From the NCBI GenBank assembly GCA_964493995.1, contig CAZBQD010000008.1, positions 1 through 64,000 of the forward strand: 64,000 bases of DNA, given 5' to 3'. Source of the stretch: GCA-002282575 sp964493995. GTDB lineage: Bacteria; Pseudomonadota; Gammaproteobacteria; Thiomicrospirales; Thiomicrospiraceae. A program made the translations under genes and the position numbers. The notes beneath the pieces were generated by a model. It was not told where the DNA came from. It made no database searches and saw only the letters and a list, made by a program, of their open reading frames with translations. The stretch's first letter is position 1, and each line of letters starts with the position of its first letter. This document shows, piece by piece, positions 26,110-36,310 of this stretch.

Positions 26110-27362
26110 ACGCTACCCCTATTCATCGCCATCAAGGCACACTTTTTATGGATCAAGTCAATCTTAAGCAGATTGCCGAACACTATGGCACACCCTGTTA
26201 TGTTTACAGTCGCCAAGGTATTCGTCAGCGCTGGCAAGCGTTCGATACGGCGTTTGCACAGCAACCCCACTTGGTCTGTTATGCCGTTAAAACCAACAGT
26301 AACTTAGCGGTGTTACAAACCTTAGCGCAAGCAGGGGCAGGGTTTGATATCGTTTCGGGTGGCGAACTGGCGCGTGTGTTGAAAGCAGGCGGTGCGGCCA
26401 GCAAGGTGGTGTTTTCGGGTGTTGGCAAAAGTGAAGCAGAAATGCGTTTCGCTTTGGAAAGCGGCATTAAGTGTTTTAACGTCGAATCAGAAGCAGAGCT
26501 TTACCGATTGGAGTCGGTTGCAAAAACATTGAATACGGCTGCACCAATTTCCATTCGTGTTAACCCTGATGTAGATCCTAAAACCCATGCTTATATTTCA
26601 ACAGGGCTCAAAGAAAACAAGTTTGGCGTTTCCTTTACACAAGCACTGACACTCTATCGCCATGCTGCCGCTTCTGCCCATTTATCGGTGCAAGGTATCG
26701 ACTGCCATATCGGTTCGCAACTGCTCGATTTAGCGCCGCTTCAAGAAGCGGCTAAACGTGTTGTTGCCTTTCAGCAGCAACTGCTTGCTGAAGGCATCAG
26801 CCTGCATCATATCGACATGGGTGGCGGTTTGGGAATTGATTATCAAGACACTGACCAAGCTCCCACACCGGCGGCCTATGTGCAAGCTTTGTTAGCTGCC
26901 ATTCAACAACCTCATATCGAAGTATTGGTTGAACCGGGTCGTGCCATTGTCGGTAACAATGGTGTGCTACTCAGCAAAGTCGAATTATTAAAAGAAAATG
27001 AAGGTAAATCCTTCATGGTCATTGATGCGGCGATGAACGATTTGATTCGTCCGGCGCTTTACGATGCTTGGCAAGCCATTGTGGATGTGTGCGATAACAC
27101 ACAGCCAGCGCAGTCAGTCGATGTGGTGGGGCCAGTGTGTGAAACGGGCGATTTTTTAGGAAAATCACGTCAACTAAAATCACAACCTAATGATTATATT
27201 GCGATTTTATCAGCGGGCGCTTATGGTTTCGTCATGAGTTCTAATTATAATACGCGTCCGCGTGCTGCGGAAATTATGGTCGATGGCGACACGCACCAGT
27301 GTGTTCGCGCTCGTGAAACCCTGGAAGACCTGATGCGTGGCGAAACCCTGTTTGCCGATTAA
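26106..27362 (+). CDS. lysA: Diaminopimelate decarboxylase
   Basis: Last step of lysine synthesis: meso-diaminopimelate to lysine, PLP-dependent. 418 residues. The PLP lysine is in VCYAVKTNSN, the glycine loop is HIDMGGGLGIDY, and the phosphate and substrate region includes EPGRAIVGN. The catalytic cysteine is in GPVCETGDFL. The ATG overlaps the lptM stop. An AI-2E-type membrane protein gene follows 18 nt later, where many relatives have dapF. Confidence 0.97.
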   Translation: MNATPIHRHQGTLFMDQVNLKQIAEHYGTPCYVYSRQGIRQRWQAFDTAFAQQPHLVCYAVKTNSNLAVLQTLAQAGAGFDIVSGGELARVLKAGGAASKVVFSGVGKSEAEMRFALESGIKCFNVESEAELYRLESVAKTLNTAAPISIRVNPDVDPKTHAYISTGLKENKFGVSFTQALTLYRHAAASAHLSVQGIDCHIGSQLLDLAPLQEAAKRVVAFQQQLLAEGISLHHIDMGGGLGIDYQDTDQAPTPAAYVQALLAAIQQPHIEVLVEPGRAIVGNNGVLLSKVELLKENEGKSFMVIDAAMNDLIRPALYDAWQAIVDVCDNTQPAQSVDVVGPVCETGDFLGKSRQLKSQPNDYIAILSAGAYGFVMSSNYNTRPRAAEIMVDGDTHQCVRARETLEDLMRGETLFAD

Positions 27363-27380
27363 TCTCACGAGGCCAAGTCG

Positions 27381-28481
27381 ATGCCATCTAAACATCCTTA
27401 TGAAGAAAGCTTTCTCCTGGCGTTGTTGCTCATCGCCTTGGTCTCGCTCGTTTGGTTATTTAACCAGTTCATTCCCGCCTTGTTGTTTGCCTTACTGTTA
27501 GCAACCAGTAGCTATGGACTATTCCAAAAACTGAGTGTGAAACCTCGACTGAACGCCAACCGTGCCGCCATGTTGATGACAACAGGCGCCTTTCTGCTCG
27601 TCTTTCTGCCCATTAGCTATTTATTAGCCGAAAGTGGACGCATGGGTGCGGAGGTGTTTAATCAACTACAAGCTTGGCTTGCGCAGCAATCTCCCAGCTC
27701 GATTCGTGAATTAGAACAGCGTCTACTGGCCAGCACGCCCCTACCCGAAAGCTTGCAACACACTATTACGCAAAATATCGAACAGCAACTGCCCGCGATT
27801 GTCGAGAAAACCAAAGCGCTCAGTCTCTGGGTGGCCAGTAATCTATTCAGCGGCATAACAGGCTTTCTGGGGTTTATGACCATTGCTTTGTTCAGCTTGT
27901 TTTTCTTTTATCGCGACGGGAAAAGTTTTATCAAACGTTTGGTCAACCTTTCGCCCCTATCTAATAATCTCGATCATTTTATTTTGCGTCGCTTTGCCGC
28001 TTTATCGAATATTTTGACTGTCAGCGTACTGGGTGTGGCCATGATTCAAGGGCTGGCCTTTAGCTTGCTCATGTTGGTATTGGGCTTACCTTGGCTATTC
28101 CTTGGCTTAGCCTTCGCCATTACCTCATTCATTCCGGTGGTGGGTGGATTTTTAGTGTGGGGACCCGTGGCCTTGTATTTTCTCATCGAAGGCTCACCTT
28201 GGTTGGCCTTGGTAACCGCTGTGTACAGTGCCTTGTTGATAGGCTTTGTTATCGATAACTTATTGCGAACTTGGTTAATTCAGCATCTAAGCCAGCAACA
28301 TCGTCATGAAGCGGGACCCAATGCGTTAGATCATACTTGGTTAACTTTACTCTCAACCTTTGCAGGGTTACTGCATTTTGGTATGATGGGATTAGTTTTC
28401 GGCCCAATGCTTGCCGCAATGGCCATTACCATTTTTGATGTTTACGAACACAAACACCGTCATCAATTGGATTACTCATAA
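27381..28481 (+). CDS. AI-2E/PerM-type membrane protein
   Basis: 366 residues with about 7-8 membrane helices. A helical non-membrane segment lies around 80-150. The conserved pattern at the C-terminal half includes ITSFIPVVGGFLVWGP and the final FGMMGLVFGPMLAA, typical of the AI-2E transporter family. Members range from autoinducer export to Na+/H+ exchange, so the substrate cannot be assigned. It follows lysA after 18 nt. Confidence 0.85.
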   Translation: MPSKHPYEESFLLALLLIALVSLVWLFNQFIPALLFALLLATSSYGLFQKLSVKPRLNANRAAMLMTTGAFLLVFLPISYLLAESGRMGAEVFNQLQAWLAQQSPSSIRELEQRLLASTPLPESLQHTITQNIEQQLPAIVEKTKALSLWVASNLFSGITGFLGFMTIALFSLFFFYRDGKSFIKRLVNLSPLSNNLDHFILRRFAALSNILTVSVLGVAMIQGLAFSLLMLVLGLPWLFLGLAFAITSFIPVVGGFLVWGPVALYFLIEGSPWLALVTAVYSALLIGFVIDNLLRTWLIQHLSQQHRHEAGPNALDHTWLTLLSTFAGLLHFGMMGLVFGPMLAAMAITIFDVYEHKHRHQLDYS

Positions 28482-28645
28482 GGGCGTCTCTAACAACCCC
28501 ATTTTAGGGCTGTGAAATGTTTAGAGCTGCCAAGTTTATATACCGCTGGTGGAAGGAGATCACTCAATGGGTTTATATGTGTTTTCTCGACACACCTTAT
28601 CCCAGACCACCTTCCGTTTGGGCTTTTAGAGGTCACCATAACTTC

Positions 28646-29614
28646 ATGTTTGCGCGAACCCTGCCAAGACACCTGCTCAGCCTATCCTTGATTTTATTGG
28701 CTAACGAGGGAATGGCTGCACATTGCGTTTATCTAAACTCCTACCATAGTGGCTATGAATGGGGTGATCGCATACAACAGCAGTTCGAAAAAGAGATGAA
28801 TCAACAGTGTCGCATCACCACCTATTATCTCGACGCCAAAAAAAATGGTGCTGAGCAACTGACACAAAAAGGCAAAGAATTAGCCAATCTCATTGCCATT
28901 GCCAAACCCGATGTCGTCATTGCCGCTGACGATGCCGCCAGTGAATTTGTCGTCAAACCCTACCTACGCAACAGCCGCACCCCAGTGGTGTTTGTCGGTA
29001 TTAACTGGGATCCGAAACCCTATGGTTATCCCATGGATAACGCCACTGGCATGACTGAAGTCTGGCCTGTACAAGAAGTATTTCGTATCTTGCGCCATAC
29101 CGTTACACCATTAAATGAAGTCGATATTGTTACCAGTGAAAATGCGCTCGAACGCATTGATAGTGGCTATATCGAAAAGGTAGCCAAGGGTTTGGGCATA
29201 AACATTAAGCATCGTTATGTCAAAACCTTCGACGAATGGAAACAGGCCATTGTGGCAGCACAAAGCGCCGACGCCATTCACTTAGGCACCAACCAAAGCA
29301 TTCGAAATTGGAATGAGGCGGAAGCGATTGATTGGCTAGTCAAACACAATCAACGCTTCACCTTTGCCAGTCAGGAATTTATGTTGCCCTATGCCATGTT
29401 CAGCTTATCTAAATCGCCCGAAGAATTTGGTAGCTGGGCTGCCAAACTCAGTCAAACCTTGTTGAGTGGTGTGCAACCTTGGCAAATACCCGTTATCCCC
29501 AATCAGCGCTTTACGCCCCACATTAACACGCAGTTGCTGTCGCTAACTCCCTATCAACTTCCTGCTCATATTAAGCGTAATGCCATTCTATTCGAGGGGA
29601 ATGCTAACCCATGA
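28646..29614 (+). CDS. Periplasmic ABC-type substrate-binding protein (ABC_sub_bind family) paired with a GGDEF-EAL protein
   Basis: 322 residues from the ATG at 28646, which has GAGG upstream and gives the signal peptide MFARTLPRHLLSLSLILLA. The mature protein has the two-lobe pattern of the COG2984/PF04392 binding proteins (VYLNSYHSGYEWGD, KPDVVIAADDAAS, PVVFVGINWDP). No permease or ATPase gene is adjacent. The stop overlaps the start of the GGDEF-EAL gene as ATGA, so the two proteins are made together. This is the arrangement of Vibrio NspS-MbaA, where the binding protein modulates the enzyme. The ligand is unknown. Confidence 0.85.
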   Translation: MFARTLPRHLLSLSLILLANEGMAAHCVYLNSYHSGYEWGDRIQQQFEKEMNQQCRITTYYLDAKKNGAEQLTQKGKELANLIAIAKPDVVIAADDAASEFVVKPYLRNSRTPVVFVGINWDPKPYGYPMDNATGMTEVWPVQEVFRILRHTVTPLNEVDIVTSENALERIDSGYIEKVAKGLGINIKHRYVKTFDEWKQAIVAAQSADAIHLGTNQSIRNWNEAEAIDWLVKHNQRFTFASQEFMLPYAMFSLSKSPEEFGSWAAKLSQTLLSGVQPWQIPVIPNQRFTPHINTQLLSLTPYQLPAHIKRNAILFEGNANP

Positions 29615-32325
29615 ACTCAGCCAATACGCTAATTCGCTTTCCTAAATGGCGCTTTACACTGGCCAGCGTAGCGATTTTAGCTGGAGCTGCGACCCTGAGC
29701 TTTTGGTCAGCACAAGACCAATTTAAGCAAAGCCTAAACAACCAATTTCTCAGCTTTAGCGAAAAAACCAACAGTGAAATTGCCTCCATCATCTCCCTGC
29801 ATCAGGGGGTTGGTGCCAATATGCTAACCATGAGTAGCATCGAAGAGGAATTTAACAGCAATCTTCGTGTTTACATTGATGAAATCAGTAAACATCGCAG
29901 CGATGTTGTCTTCTTCATTCTACCCAAAGTGGCTGATAGTCAGCTGTCGGCATTTGAGCAAAAGAAACAGGACGAAGGCTATCTCACCTATCAGGTTTTT
30001 GGCAGTGCCGAAAATTACCAACCCGAAGATAACATCATCCACTTTCCGGTTGCTGAAGTTAAACACAATCGCGTCAATAGTCTGAAACACCTAGGACGGG
30101 ATGTGTACAGTTATCTGCATTTTTTCGATGCCATTAATAAGTCTATTGAGCAGAACACCATCAGTGCCGCTTGGTCTCACAGCTCTACCGACAATCCACA
30201 TGGCATTTCGCTGTTTTTACCCATTTACGACACCAATTATATTGAACAAGTCGCCGCCAATCACCGCATTGATCATGTGCAACTGCTCATTAGCAGTGAG
30301 TTATTTTTAGAAGAGCTGATTGAGCAACAACTGCAAAAAAGTTTCGATGCTCACACCAACTTAAGCCTAGTATTACAAACACAGCGAAACAGTAAAGAAT
30401 GGCGTATGAGTGAGCTGAAAAAGCACGCCGACACGCCTGCCTTATCCTGGCTGCCCACGTTGGAGCTGTCGCAATCGATTAATATTGTGGATAAAACCAT
30501 TCGCTTCACTGTCAAAGCTAAGCCTACCCTGTCGCAGCTCAATTTGGTGCCCGTTGCCTTGGCGTTTTCGCTGTCATTTTTGTGGATTGGCATTCTGTTT
30601 GCCGGTTTAAGAAAAAAAATCAACGATCAACACCAACAATGGCAAATTGAGCGCGCCTTAAGCGATGAACGCAATCAGGCTAAGGCCACGCTCAACTCTT
30701 TAGGTGAAGGCGTCATCACTACCGATAATGAAGGCAAGATTCGCTACATGAATCCCAAGGCTTGCGAAATTTTTTCCATTCAATGGCATGCCGAATTATC
30801 ACTGACCTTCAAAGAGCTGTTCCCCGAAGAACTCACCGATGAAATGAATCGCGTCTGTGACAGCCTAAAAGAAGCCATTCGGCAGGTTGGTTTGGTACGC
30901 CTACAAAACATTAGGACACGTAACATTCAAGGCGATACGTTGCTCCTCGATGTCACCTTTTCGCCCTTACATAAAAACGACCATAGCGTCATCGGCGCTA
31001 CCTTGGTACTCGAAGATGTGACCCATTTGGAAGAAATGCGCCAACAAATCGAACGTATGGCGAAGTTCGATCACTTAACGGGCCTCTACAATCGCTACGA
31101 ATTTGAACATCAACTGAAAAACGCTATCTTACTGGCACACCAATCGGGTCAACAGCACGCTTTTTGTTATCTCGACTTGGACCAATTCAAAATTGTTAAC
31201 GACACCGCAGGGCACATGGCAGGCGACCAACTCTTGCGCCAGCTCACCGGTAATGTTTTCATGCTCAATCTTCCCGAAGGAACGGTGTTGGGGCGCTTAG
31301 GCGGTGACGAGTTTGGCTTAATTCTGTTTAATACCAATCTGCAGGAAGCCACCGAAGTCTGTGAAAAATTGATTAACGACATCCGACATTTCATTTTCAT
31401 TTGGCAAAGCAAACGCTTTCAAATTGGGGTGAGTATTGGCTTGGTATTCATCGATCAGCAAAAACTATCTGTTGAACAATGCTTAATCGCTGCTGATACC
31501 GCCTGCTATCTCGCTAAAGAAAAAGGGCGTAATCGCGTTGAATATGCCAGCTCTGACAACGTCGAGATCAGCCAGCGCCACGAAGAGCTGAGCTGGGTAG
31601 AACGTATTCCTCGCGCCATTGAAAACGGCCGTATGGCCTTATTCATTCAACGCATGTTGCCACTAAGCAAAGGCAATCGACATGCTGAAGTGCTGGTGCG
31701 TATGCGCGATGAAAAGAATGAAATGCTACTGCCTTCACAATTTATTGCCGCTGCCGAGCGTTATGGCATTATGGAACAGATAGACCGTTGGGTTGTCTCT
31801 ACGGCACTGAATAACATCGCTCAATTACAGCGCTCAGCGATGATTGAGAGCACCATTTTCAGTATTAACTTGTCAGGGCAGTCGCTAGCCAGCGAGAAGT
31901 TTATGCAATTCATTCTGCAACAACTCGACCAACATGCTGATTTAATGCCTTTTGTCTGTTTCGAAATCACCGAAACGGCCTTAATGAGCAACTTGACGCA
32001 AGCCATGCAGTGCATGCATCAAATTAAGAACAAGGGTGCTGCCTTAGCCTTAGATGATTTTGGTAGCGGTTTATCCTCCTTTGCTTACTTGCGCCACATG
32101 CCGATTGACTACCTAAAAATTGACGGTGCCTTTGTGAAAAACATGCACCAAGATGCCATTAACCGTGCCATTGTTGCCAATATTCACCAACTGTCACGCG
32201 TATTTAACGTGCAAACCATTGCTGAATATGTTGAAAACAAAGAAATCATTAATGAACTGCGCATGATTGGCGTCGATTATGCACAAGGTTATGGCATTCA
32301 TAAACCTGAACCTTGGCTTGTATAA
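29611..32325 (+). CDS. Membrane GGDEF-EAL protein with periplasmic sensor and PAS domain
   Basis: 904 residues. Order: membrane helix (about 15-35), periplasmic domain (36-305), second helix (306-327), PAS (350-460), GGDEF (about 480-640) and EAL (660-900). The cyclase signature GGDEF is intact at 564-568, without an RxxD inhibitory site in front. The phosphodiesterase site is largely intact: EVL (693-695) in place of EAL, ETALM, DDFGSG (815-820), KIDG and AEYVE. It could therefore make or break c-di-GMP. It is translated with the binding protein upstream (ATGA), whose ligand state may set the balance. Confidence 0.93.
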   Translation: MNSANTLIRFPKWRFTLASVAILAGAATLSFWSAQDQFKQSLNNQFLSFSEKTNSEIASIISLHQGVGANMLTMSSIEEEFNSNLRVYIDEISKHRSDVVFFILPKVADSQLSAFEQKKQDEGYLTYQVFGSAENYQPEDNIIHFPVAEVKHNRVNSLKHLGRDVYSYLHFFDAINKSIEQNTISAAWSHSSTDNPHGISLFLPIYDTNYIEQVAANHRIDHVQLLISSELFLEELIEQQLQKSFDAHTNLSLVLQTQRNSKEWRMSELKKHADTPALSWLPTLELSQSINIVDKTIRFTVKAKPTLSQLNLVPVALAFSLSFLWIGILFAGLRKKINDQHQQWQIERALSDERNQAKATLNSLGEGVITTDNEGKIRYMNPKACEIFSIQWHAELSLTFKELFPEELTDEMNRVCDSLKEAIRQVGLVRLQNIRTRNIQGDTLLLDVTFSPLHKNDHSVIGATLVLEDVTHLEEMRQQIERMAKFDHLTGLYNRYEFEHQLKNAILLAHQSGQQHAFCYLDLDQFKIVNDTAGHMAGDQLLRQLTGNVFMLNLPEGTVLGRLGGDEFGLILFNTNLQEATEVCEKLINDIRHFIFIWQSKRFQIGVSIGLVFIDQQKLSVEQCLIAADTACYLAKEKGRNRVEYASSDNVEISQRHEELSWVERIPRAIENGRMALFIQRMLPLSKGNRHAEVLVRMRDEKNEMLLPSQFIAAAERYGIMEQIDRWVVSTALNNIAQLQRSAMIESTIFSINLSGQSLASEKFMQFILQQLDQHADLMPFVCFEITETALMSNLTQAMQCMHQIKNKGAALALDDFGSGLSSFAYLRHMPIDYLKIDGAFVKNMHQDAINRAIVANIHQLSRVFNVQTIAEYVENKEIINELRMIGVDYAQGYGIHKPEPWLV

Positions 32326-32375
32326 ATAAAAATCTGTGCGATAATAAATAAAATTAATGATATAAAGGGTTAACC

Positions 32376-33401
32376 ATGCTTGCGCATCTCTTTCAAAACT
32401 TTCGCTGGTCGATTGGATTCACCATTGTTGCCTTGTATTTGGCTTGGTTATGGGCTGGCTGGGCAGGGGTATTCACCGCGGCTATTTTGATTGTGCTTGA
32501 AACCAGTTTATCGTTTGATAATGCGGTAGTGAATGCCGGTATTCTGAAAAAAATGGACCCGGTTTGGCAGCAGCGCTTTCTTACCTGGGGCATGCTGATT
32601 GCCGTTTTTGGTATGCGTGTGATTTTCCCACTCGCCATTGTTGCCATTGCAGCCAGCCTGAATATGTGGGACGTCGCCCATATGGCGTTAAATGATCCCG
32701 ATACTTATGCCAAACACCTAGAATCTTCGCATGTACAAGTCGCGGCTTTTGGTGGCATGTTCTTGTTAATGGTATTTTTAGGCTTTATTCTTGACGACGA
32801 GCGCAATGTGCATTGGCTAGGTAGCCTTGAAGCCTGGCTGGGGCGCATGGGTAAATTGGAATCCTTGGAAATTGTGTTCGCCTTGGTTATTTTACTGACC
32901 AGCGTGCATTTTTTACCCGAAGCGACACAAGGAGACGCGCTCATTGCCGGCATTTCTGGCTTAATTATCTTCGTCGTATTATCGTCAGTGAACAAGTTCA
33001 TGGAAATGAACATGGATTTGATCGGCACAGCCGGACGCGCTGGTTTAGCGTCGTTTCTGTATTTAGAAGTGCTGGACGCTTCTTTCAGTTTCGATGGCGT
33101 CATTGGTGCTTTTGCCATCACTAAAGATGTGGTAATTATCATGCTCGGTTTGGGTATTGGTGCTTTGTTTGTGCGCTCGATTACCATTTACCTAGTGAAG
33201 CACGAAACGCTGAGTGCCTACCGTTATCTCGATCATGGTGCTCATTATGCGGTTGGTGCTTTAGCCACCATTATGATGCTTTCGATGCACTTCCATGTAC
33301 CCGAAGTGATTACCGGCTTAATTGGTATTCTGTTCATCAGCGCCGGCATTTGGTCATCGGTACGCCACAATAAGCGCGATGCTTTGGCACAAGGGTCTTA
33401 A
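32376..33401 (+). CDS. DUF475/TerC-type integral membrane protein
   Basis: 341 residues and about 8-9 membrane helices. ETSLSFDNAVVNA near residues 42-54 and EVLDASFSFDGVIGAFA near 230-246 are a duplicated acidic membrane motif shared by the TerC superfamily, thought to handle metal ions. The motif spacing fits DUF475. In some bacteria DUF475 genes sit with tellurite-resistance (ter) genes, but none are here. It begins 50 nt after the GGDEF-EAL gene. Confidence 0.85.
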   Translation: MLAHLFQNFRWSIGFTIVALYLAWLWAGWAGVFTAAILIVLETSLSFDNAVVNAGILKKMDPVWQQRFLTWGMLIAVFGMRVIFPLAIVAIAASLNMWDVAHMALNDPDTYAKHLESSHVQVAAFGGMFLLMVFLGFILDDERNVHWLGSLEAWLGRMGKLESLEIVFALVILLTSVHFLPEATQGDALIAGISGLIIFVVLSSVNKFMEMNMDLIGTAGRAGLASFLYLEVLDASFSFDGVIGAFAITKDVVIIMLGLGIGALFVRSITIYLVKHETLSAYRYLDHGAHYAVGALATIMMLSMHFHVPEVITGLIGILFISAGIWSSVRHNKRDALAQGS

Positions 33402-33420
33402 AACAAAGGCATCTCTGAAA

Positions 33421-35418
33421 CTAACCCAACATCGCCCTCATGGCAGCGAGATGATCCGCTGCCACCTTGGCTTGCGCTTCAGTGTCGGCCTGTTCGTCTT
33501 TCCCTTCCCAGTAGATATCCTCTAGCGGTAACTCGTCTAAAAAGCGGCTAGGGGTGGTGCTTTGTTGCTCACCATAGCGCTTGCGCGAACGAGCATAACT
33601 CAGGGTCAATGAACGCTCCGCACGCGTCACACCCACATAGGCTAAACGACGCTCTTCTTCCACACTACCGGCATCAATGCTATTTTGATGTGGCAGTATG
33701 CCTTCTTCCATGCCCAGCAAAAACACATGACCAAATTCTAGCCCCTTGGCGGCGTGCAAGGTCATGAGTGAGACCTCATCCTTCTCTTGTTCCTCATTTT
33801 GGCGCTCTAATGTGTTCATGAGCGTTAAATGACGCACTAACTCCGATAACCCCCAAGCACCATCATGCTTTTCCACCAAACGACCGATCCATTGCAATAA
33901 ATCGAGTACCGCTTGCCATTGTCTCGCTGCTTTTTTGGGATTATCGCCATTTTCCATCAGCCAGACTTCGTACTGCAAATCGCTCAAAAACTGCATGAGC
34001 TGATTGGGTAATTCCATGCCGCCCAAAGCAGGACGCCAACGCTCTAAAAATTCGGCAAATCGCTGCAACTGCACCACCGCGCGTTCAGGTAATAATTGTG
34101 ACAACCCAAATTCACTACAAGCGGCACACAGACTCACGCCGCGCCCTTTGGCATAATCCGACAGCTTGGCTAGGGTTTGCGGGCCAATGTCGCGTTTAGG
34201 CGTGTTAGCGATGCGTAAAAAAGCGGCATCATCGTCGGGATTGTCTAACAGACGCAAATAAGCGAGCAGATCTTTAATTTCAACCCGATCGAAAAAGGAT
34301 TGACCACCAGAAATACGGTAGGGAATTTCCTGTTCGCGCAAAGCACGCTCAACCAAACGCGCTTGGTGATTGCTCCGATAGAGCACCGCGTAATTATGCC
34401 ATTGTCCTTGGTTCTTAATTTTATGCACCAACAATTCACTGACCACGCGTTCGGCTTCGGTGGTTTCGTCGGGACAAGCCAAAATGCGAATCTTGTCGCC
34501 ATGACCGCGATCACACCACAGCTTTTTAATAAACAAATGCGGATTATTGGTAATGAGCTGGTTGGCTGCCTGCAAAATACGCGCACTGGAACGATAGTTT
34601 TGTTCTAGTTTCACCAGCGTTAGGCTAGGGTAGTCTTGTTGTAGCTGACTGAGAATTTCCGGCGCTGCACCACGCCACGCATAAATGGATTGGTCGTCGT
34701 CCCCTACACAGGTAAAATGCCCTTGCGAACCGGCTAAGCGTTTCATTAACTCGTATTGCACTGGGTTGGTATCTTGATACTCATCGACCAACAAATAACG
34801 TACTTTATGACGCCATTTTTGTTGAATATCGGCATCTTGCTGAAACAACCACACCACACGGGCGATTAAGTCGTCGAAATCGAGCGCAGAATAGGCTTGT
34901 AAGCTTTCCTGATAGGCCACATATAGGCGCGCGACAAAGGCTTCATCTTCATTGGTTGCTTGTGCTAATAACCACTCGGGTGATTGCAGGCGGTTTTTCG
35001 CCATCGAAATGGCATGACGAGCACTTTTGAGCTTGTCACTATCCACTTCGCTATCACGCGATAACTCTCGCAAGAGTTGCATCGTATCGGCATCATCAAA
35101 CAGCGAGAAACTATGACGAATACCCAGCGCTTTGTATTCTCGTCGGCAAATGTCTAGCCCCAGTGTATGGAAAGTGGATACCTGCACACCACGACCCGCT
35201 TCGCCACAACGCTGTGTTAAGCGGCTTTGCATTTCTTTCGCCGCTTTGTTGGTAAAGGTGACGGCATAAATGCCTTTGGGGTTGTGGCCTTCTTTTTCGA
35301 TCAGATAAGCGATTTTTTCCGTAATAACGCGCGTTTTACCCGAACCTGCACCTGCCAGCACCAAAACCTGACCTTGCGTAAGTTGAACTGCCTGTTGTTG
35401 AGCTGGATTAAGTTGCAC
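33421..35418 (-). CDS. rep: ATP-dependent DNA helicase Rep
   Basis: Superfamily 1A 3'-5' helicase that clears proteins ahead of replication forks. 665 residues, matching Rep. Walker A GAGSGKT lies near 22-28. Further motifs are VDEYQDTN, GDDDQSIYAWRGA, LEQNYRSS, HAAKGLEF and VGVTRAERSL. It lacks the UvrD C-terminal tudor-like region and ends in a short acidic tail. The start is GTG at 35418. The gene is convergent with the DUF475 gene and divergent from the methyltransferase gene. Confidence 0.96.
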   Translation of the reverse strand: MQLNPAQQQAVQLTQGQVLVLAGAGSGKTRVITEKIAYLIEKEGHNPKGIYAVTFTNKAAKEMQSRLTQRCGEAGRGVQVSTFHTLGLDICRREYKALGIRHSFSLFDDADTMQLLRELSRDSEVDSDKLKSARHAISMAKNRLQSPEWLLAQATNEDEAFVARLYVAYQESLQAYSALDFDDLIARVVWLFQQDADIQQKWRHKVRYLLVDEYQDTNPVQYELMKRLAGSQGHFTCVGDDDQSIYAWRGAAPEILSQLQQDYPSLTLVKLEQNYRSSARILQAANQLITNNPHLFIKKLWCDRGHGDKIRILACPDETTEAERVVSELLVHKIKNQGQWHNYAVLYRSNHQARLVERALREQEIPYRISGGQSFFDRVEIKDLLAYLRLLDNPDDDAAFLRIANTPKRDIGPQTLAKLSDYAKGRGVSLCAACSEFGLSQLLPERAVVQLQRFAEFLERWRPALGGMELPNQLMQFLSDLQYEVWLMENGDNPKKAARQWQAVLDLLQWIGRLVEKHDGAWGLSELVRHLTLMNTLERQNEEQEKDEVSLMTLHAAKGLEFGHVFLLGMEEGILPHQNSIDAGSVEEERRLAYVGVTRAERSLTLSYARSRKRYGEQQSTTPSRFLDELPLEDIYWEGKDEQADTEAQAKVAADHLAAMRAMLG

Positions 35419-35495
35419 GCAAATTTGACCTAAAGACGAGAAAGGGGCATTATTATAAGTTATATCGACCTAATCTGCTTAGGCATAGGAACAGC

Positions 35496-36077
35496 ATGAA
35501 CATTGAAAGCTTAAAAAAAGACTTGCACTTTAGCACACAATTGCGTGGTCACTCACTCGAGTTCACCACCACGTGGGGACTTTTTTCGCCGCGCGAGATT
35601 GATTCGGGTACCGATTTATTGCTGAAATACTGCGATATTCAGTCCGACGACCACATCTTAGACTTGGGCTGTGGCTATGGTCCTTTAGGCATTGCTCTGG
35701 CCAAAGATGCCCCTAATGGCAGTGTTACCATGTTAGACAAGGACTTTGTCGCGGTGGATTATGCGCGTCGTAACCTGATTGCCAACCGCATTCCCCAAGG
35801 ACAGGTGTTATTGTCGAATGGTCTGGCACAATTACCAAAAGATCAACGATTTAGCACCGTTGTATCGAATATTCCTGCTAAGGTAGGTAAGGAATTAATG
35901 TCGATTTTCCTGTATGATATAGATCAGCATTTGTTACCGGGTGGACAGCTGGTTGTCGTCACCATTAATGGCTTGCGCGATTATATGAAACGCACCTTTA
36001 ATGAACAGTTCGGTAATTATGAGAAAGTCAAACAAGGACGTGATTACACCATTTCACGTGCTATAAAAGCAGAATAA
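35496..36077 (+). CDS. Class I SAM-dependent methyltransferase (MTS/RsmC-like)
   Basis: 193 residues. The SAM-binding motif I is ILDLGCGYGPLGIALA (about 54-69), followed by MLDKDFVAVDYARRN. The usual NPPF catalytic motif of the RsmC/RlmG group is replaced by SNIPAKVGKEL, so the target nucleotide or substrate may differ. The short length suits the single-domain methyltransferase-small family. RNA is the likely target, but this is not proven. Two very small membrane-protein genes follow. Confidence 0.75.
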   Translation: MNIESLKKDLHFSTQLRGHSLEFTTTWGLFSPREIDSGTDLLLKYCDIQSDDHILDLGCGYGPLGIALAKDAPNGSVTMLDKDFVAVDYARRNLIANRIPQGQVLLSNGLAQLPKDQRFSTVVSNIPAKVGKELMSIFLYDIDQHLLPGGQLVVVTINGLRDYMKRTFNEQFGNYEKVKQGRDYTISRAIKAE

Positions 36078-36087
36078 TAGGCAGGTT

Positions 36088-36309
36088 ATGTCGGAAGTTG
36101 ATAGCATTAAAGAAGAAATTAGCTTTTTCCGCTCATTAATTGTGCTGATTTTAACTGCGTTATTTGCGCTAACGGGTTGGTATGTACTTTACGAAGAGCA
36201 AGACATGAAAGCAGGCATGGCTTTGGTCGCTATTGTCGCCCTAATTGCTGCTTGGTTAATTGTGCAAAAAATGATGTTTAACTTAATTGAAAAACTGAGG
36301 GAGTTGTAA
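36088..36309 (+). CDS. Small two-helix membrane protein
   Basis: 73 residues. Two hydrophobic helices (about 14-34 and 42-62) are joined by a short charged turn (YEEQDMKAG), with charged ends. GCAGG lies before the ATG, 10 nt after the methyltransferase stop. No family recognised. It lies in a run of same-strand genes up to the Tim44-like gene. Confidence 0.65.
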   Translation: MSEVDSIKEEISFFRSLIVLILTALFALTGWYVLYEEQDMKAGMALVAIVALIAAWLIVQKMMFNLIEKLREL

Positions 36310-36310
36310 C

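Noticed and set aside
36050..36065. ATTTCACGTGCTATA, resembling parS
   Set aside because: Only the left half matches; the right arm is unrelated.
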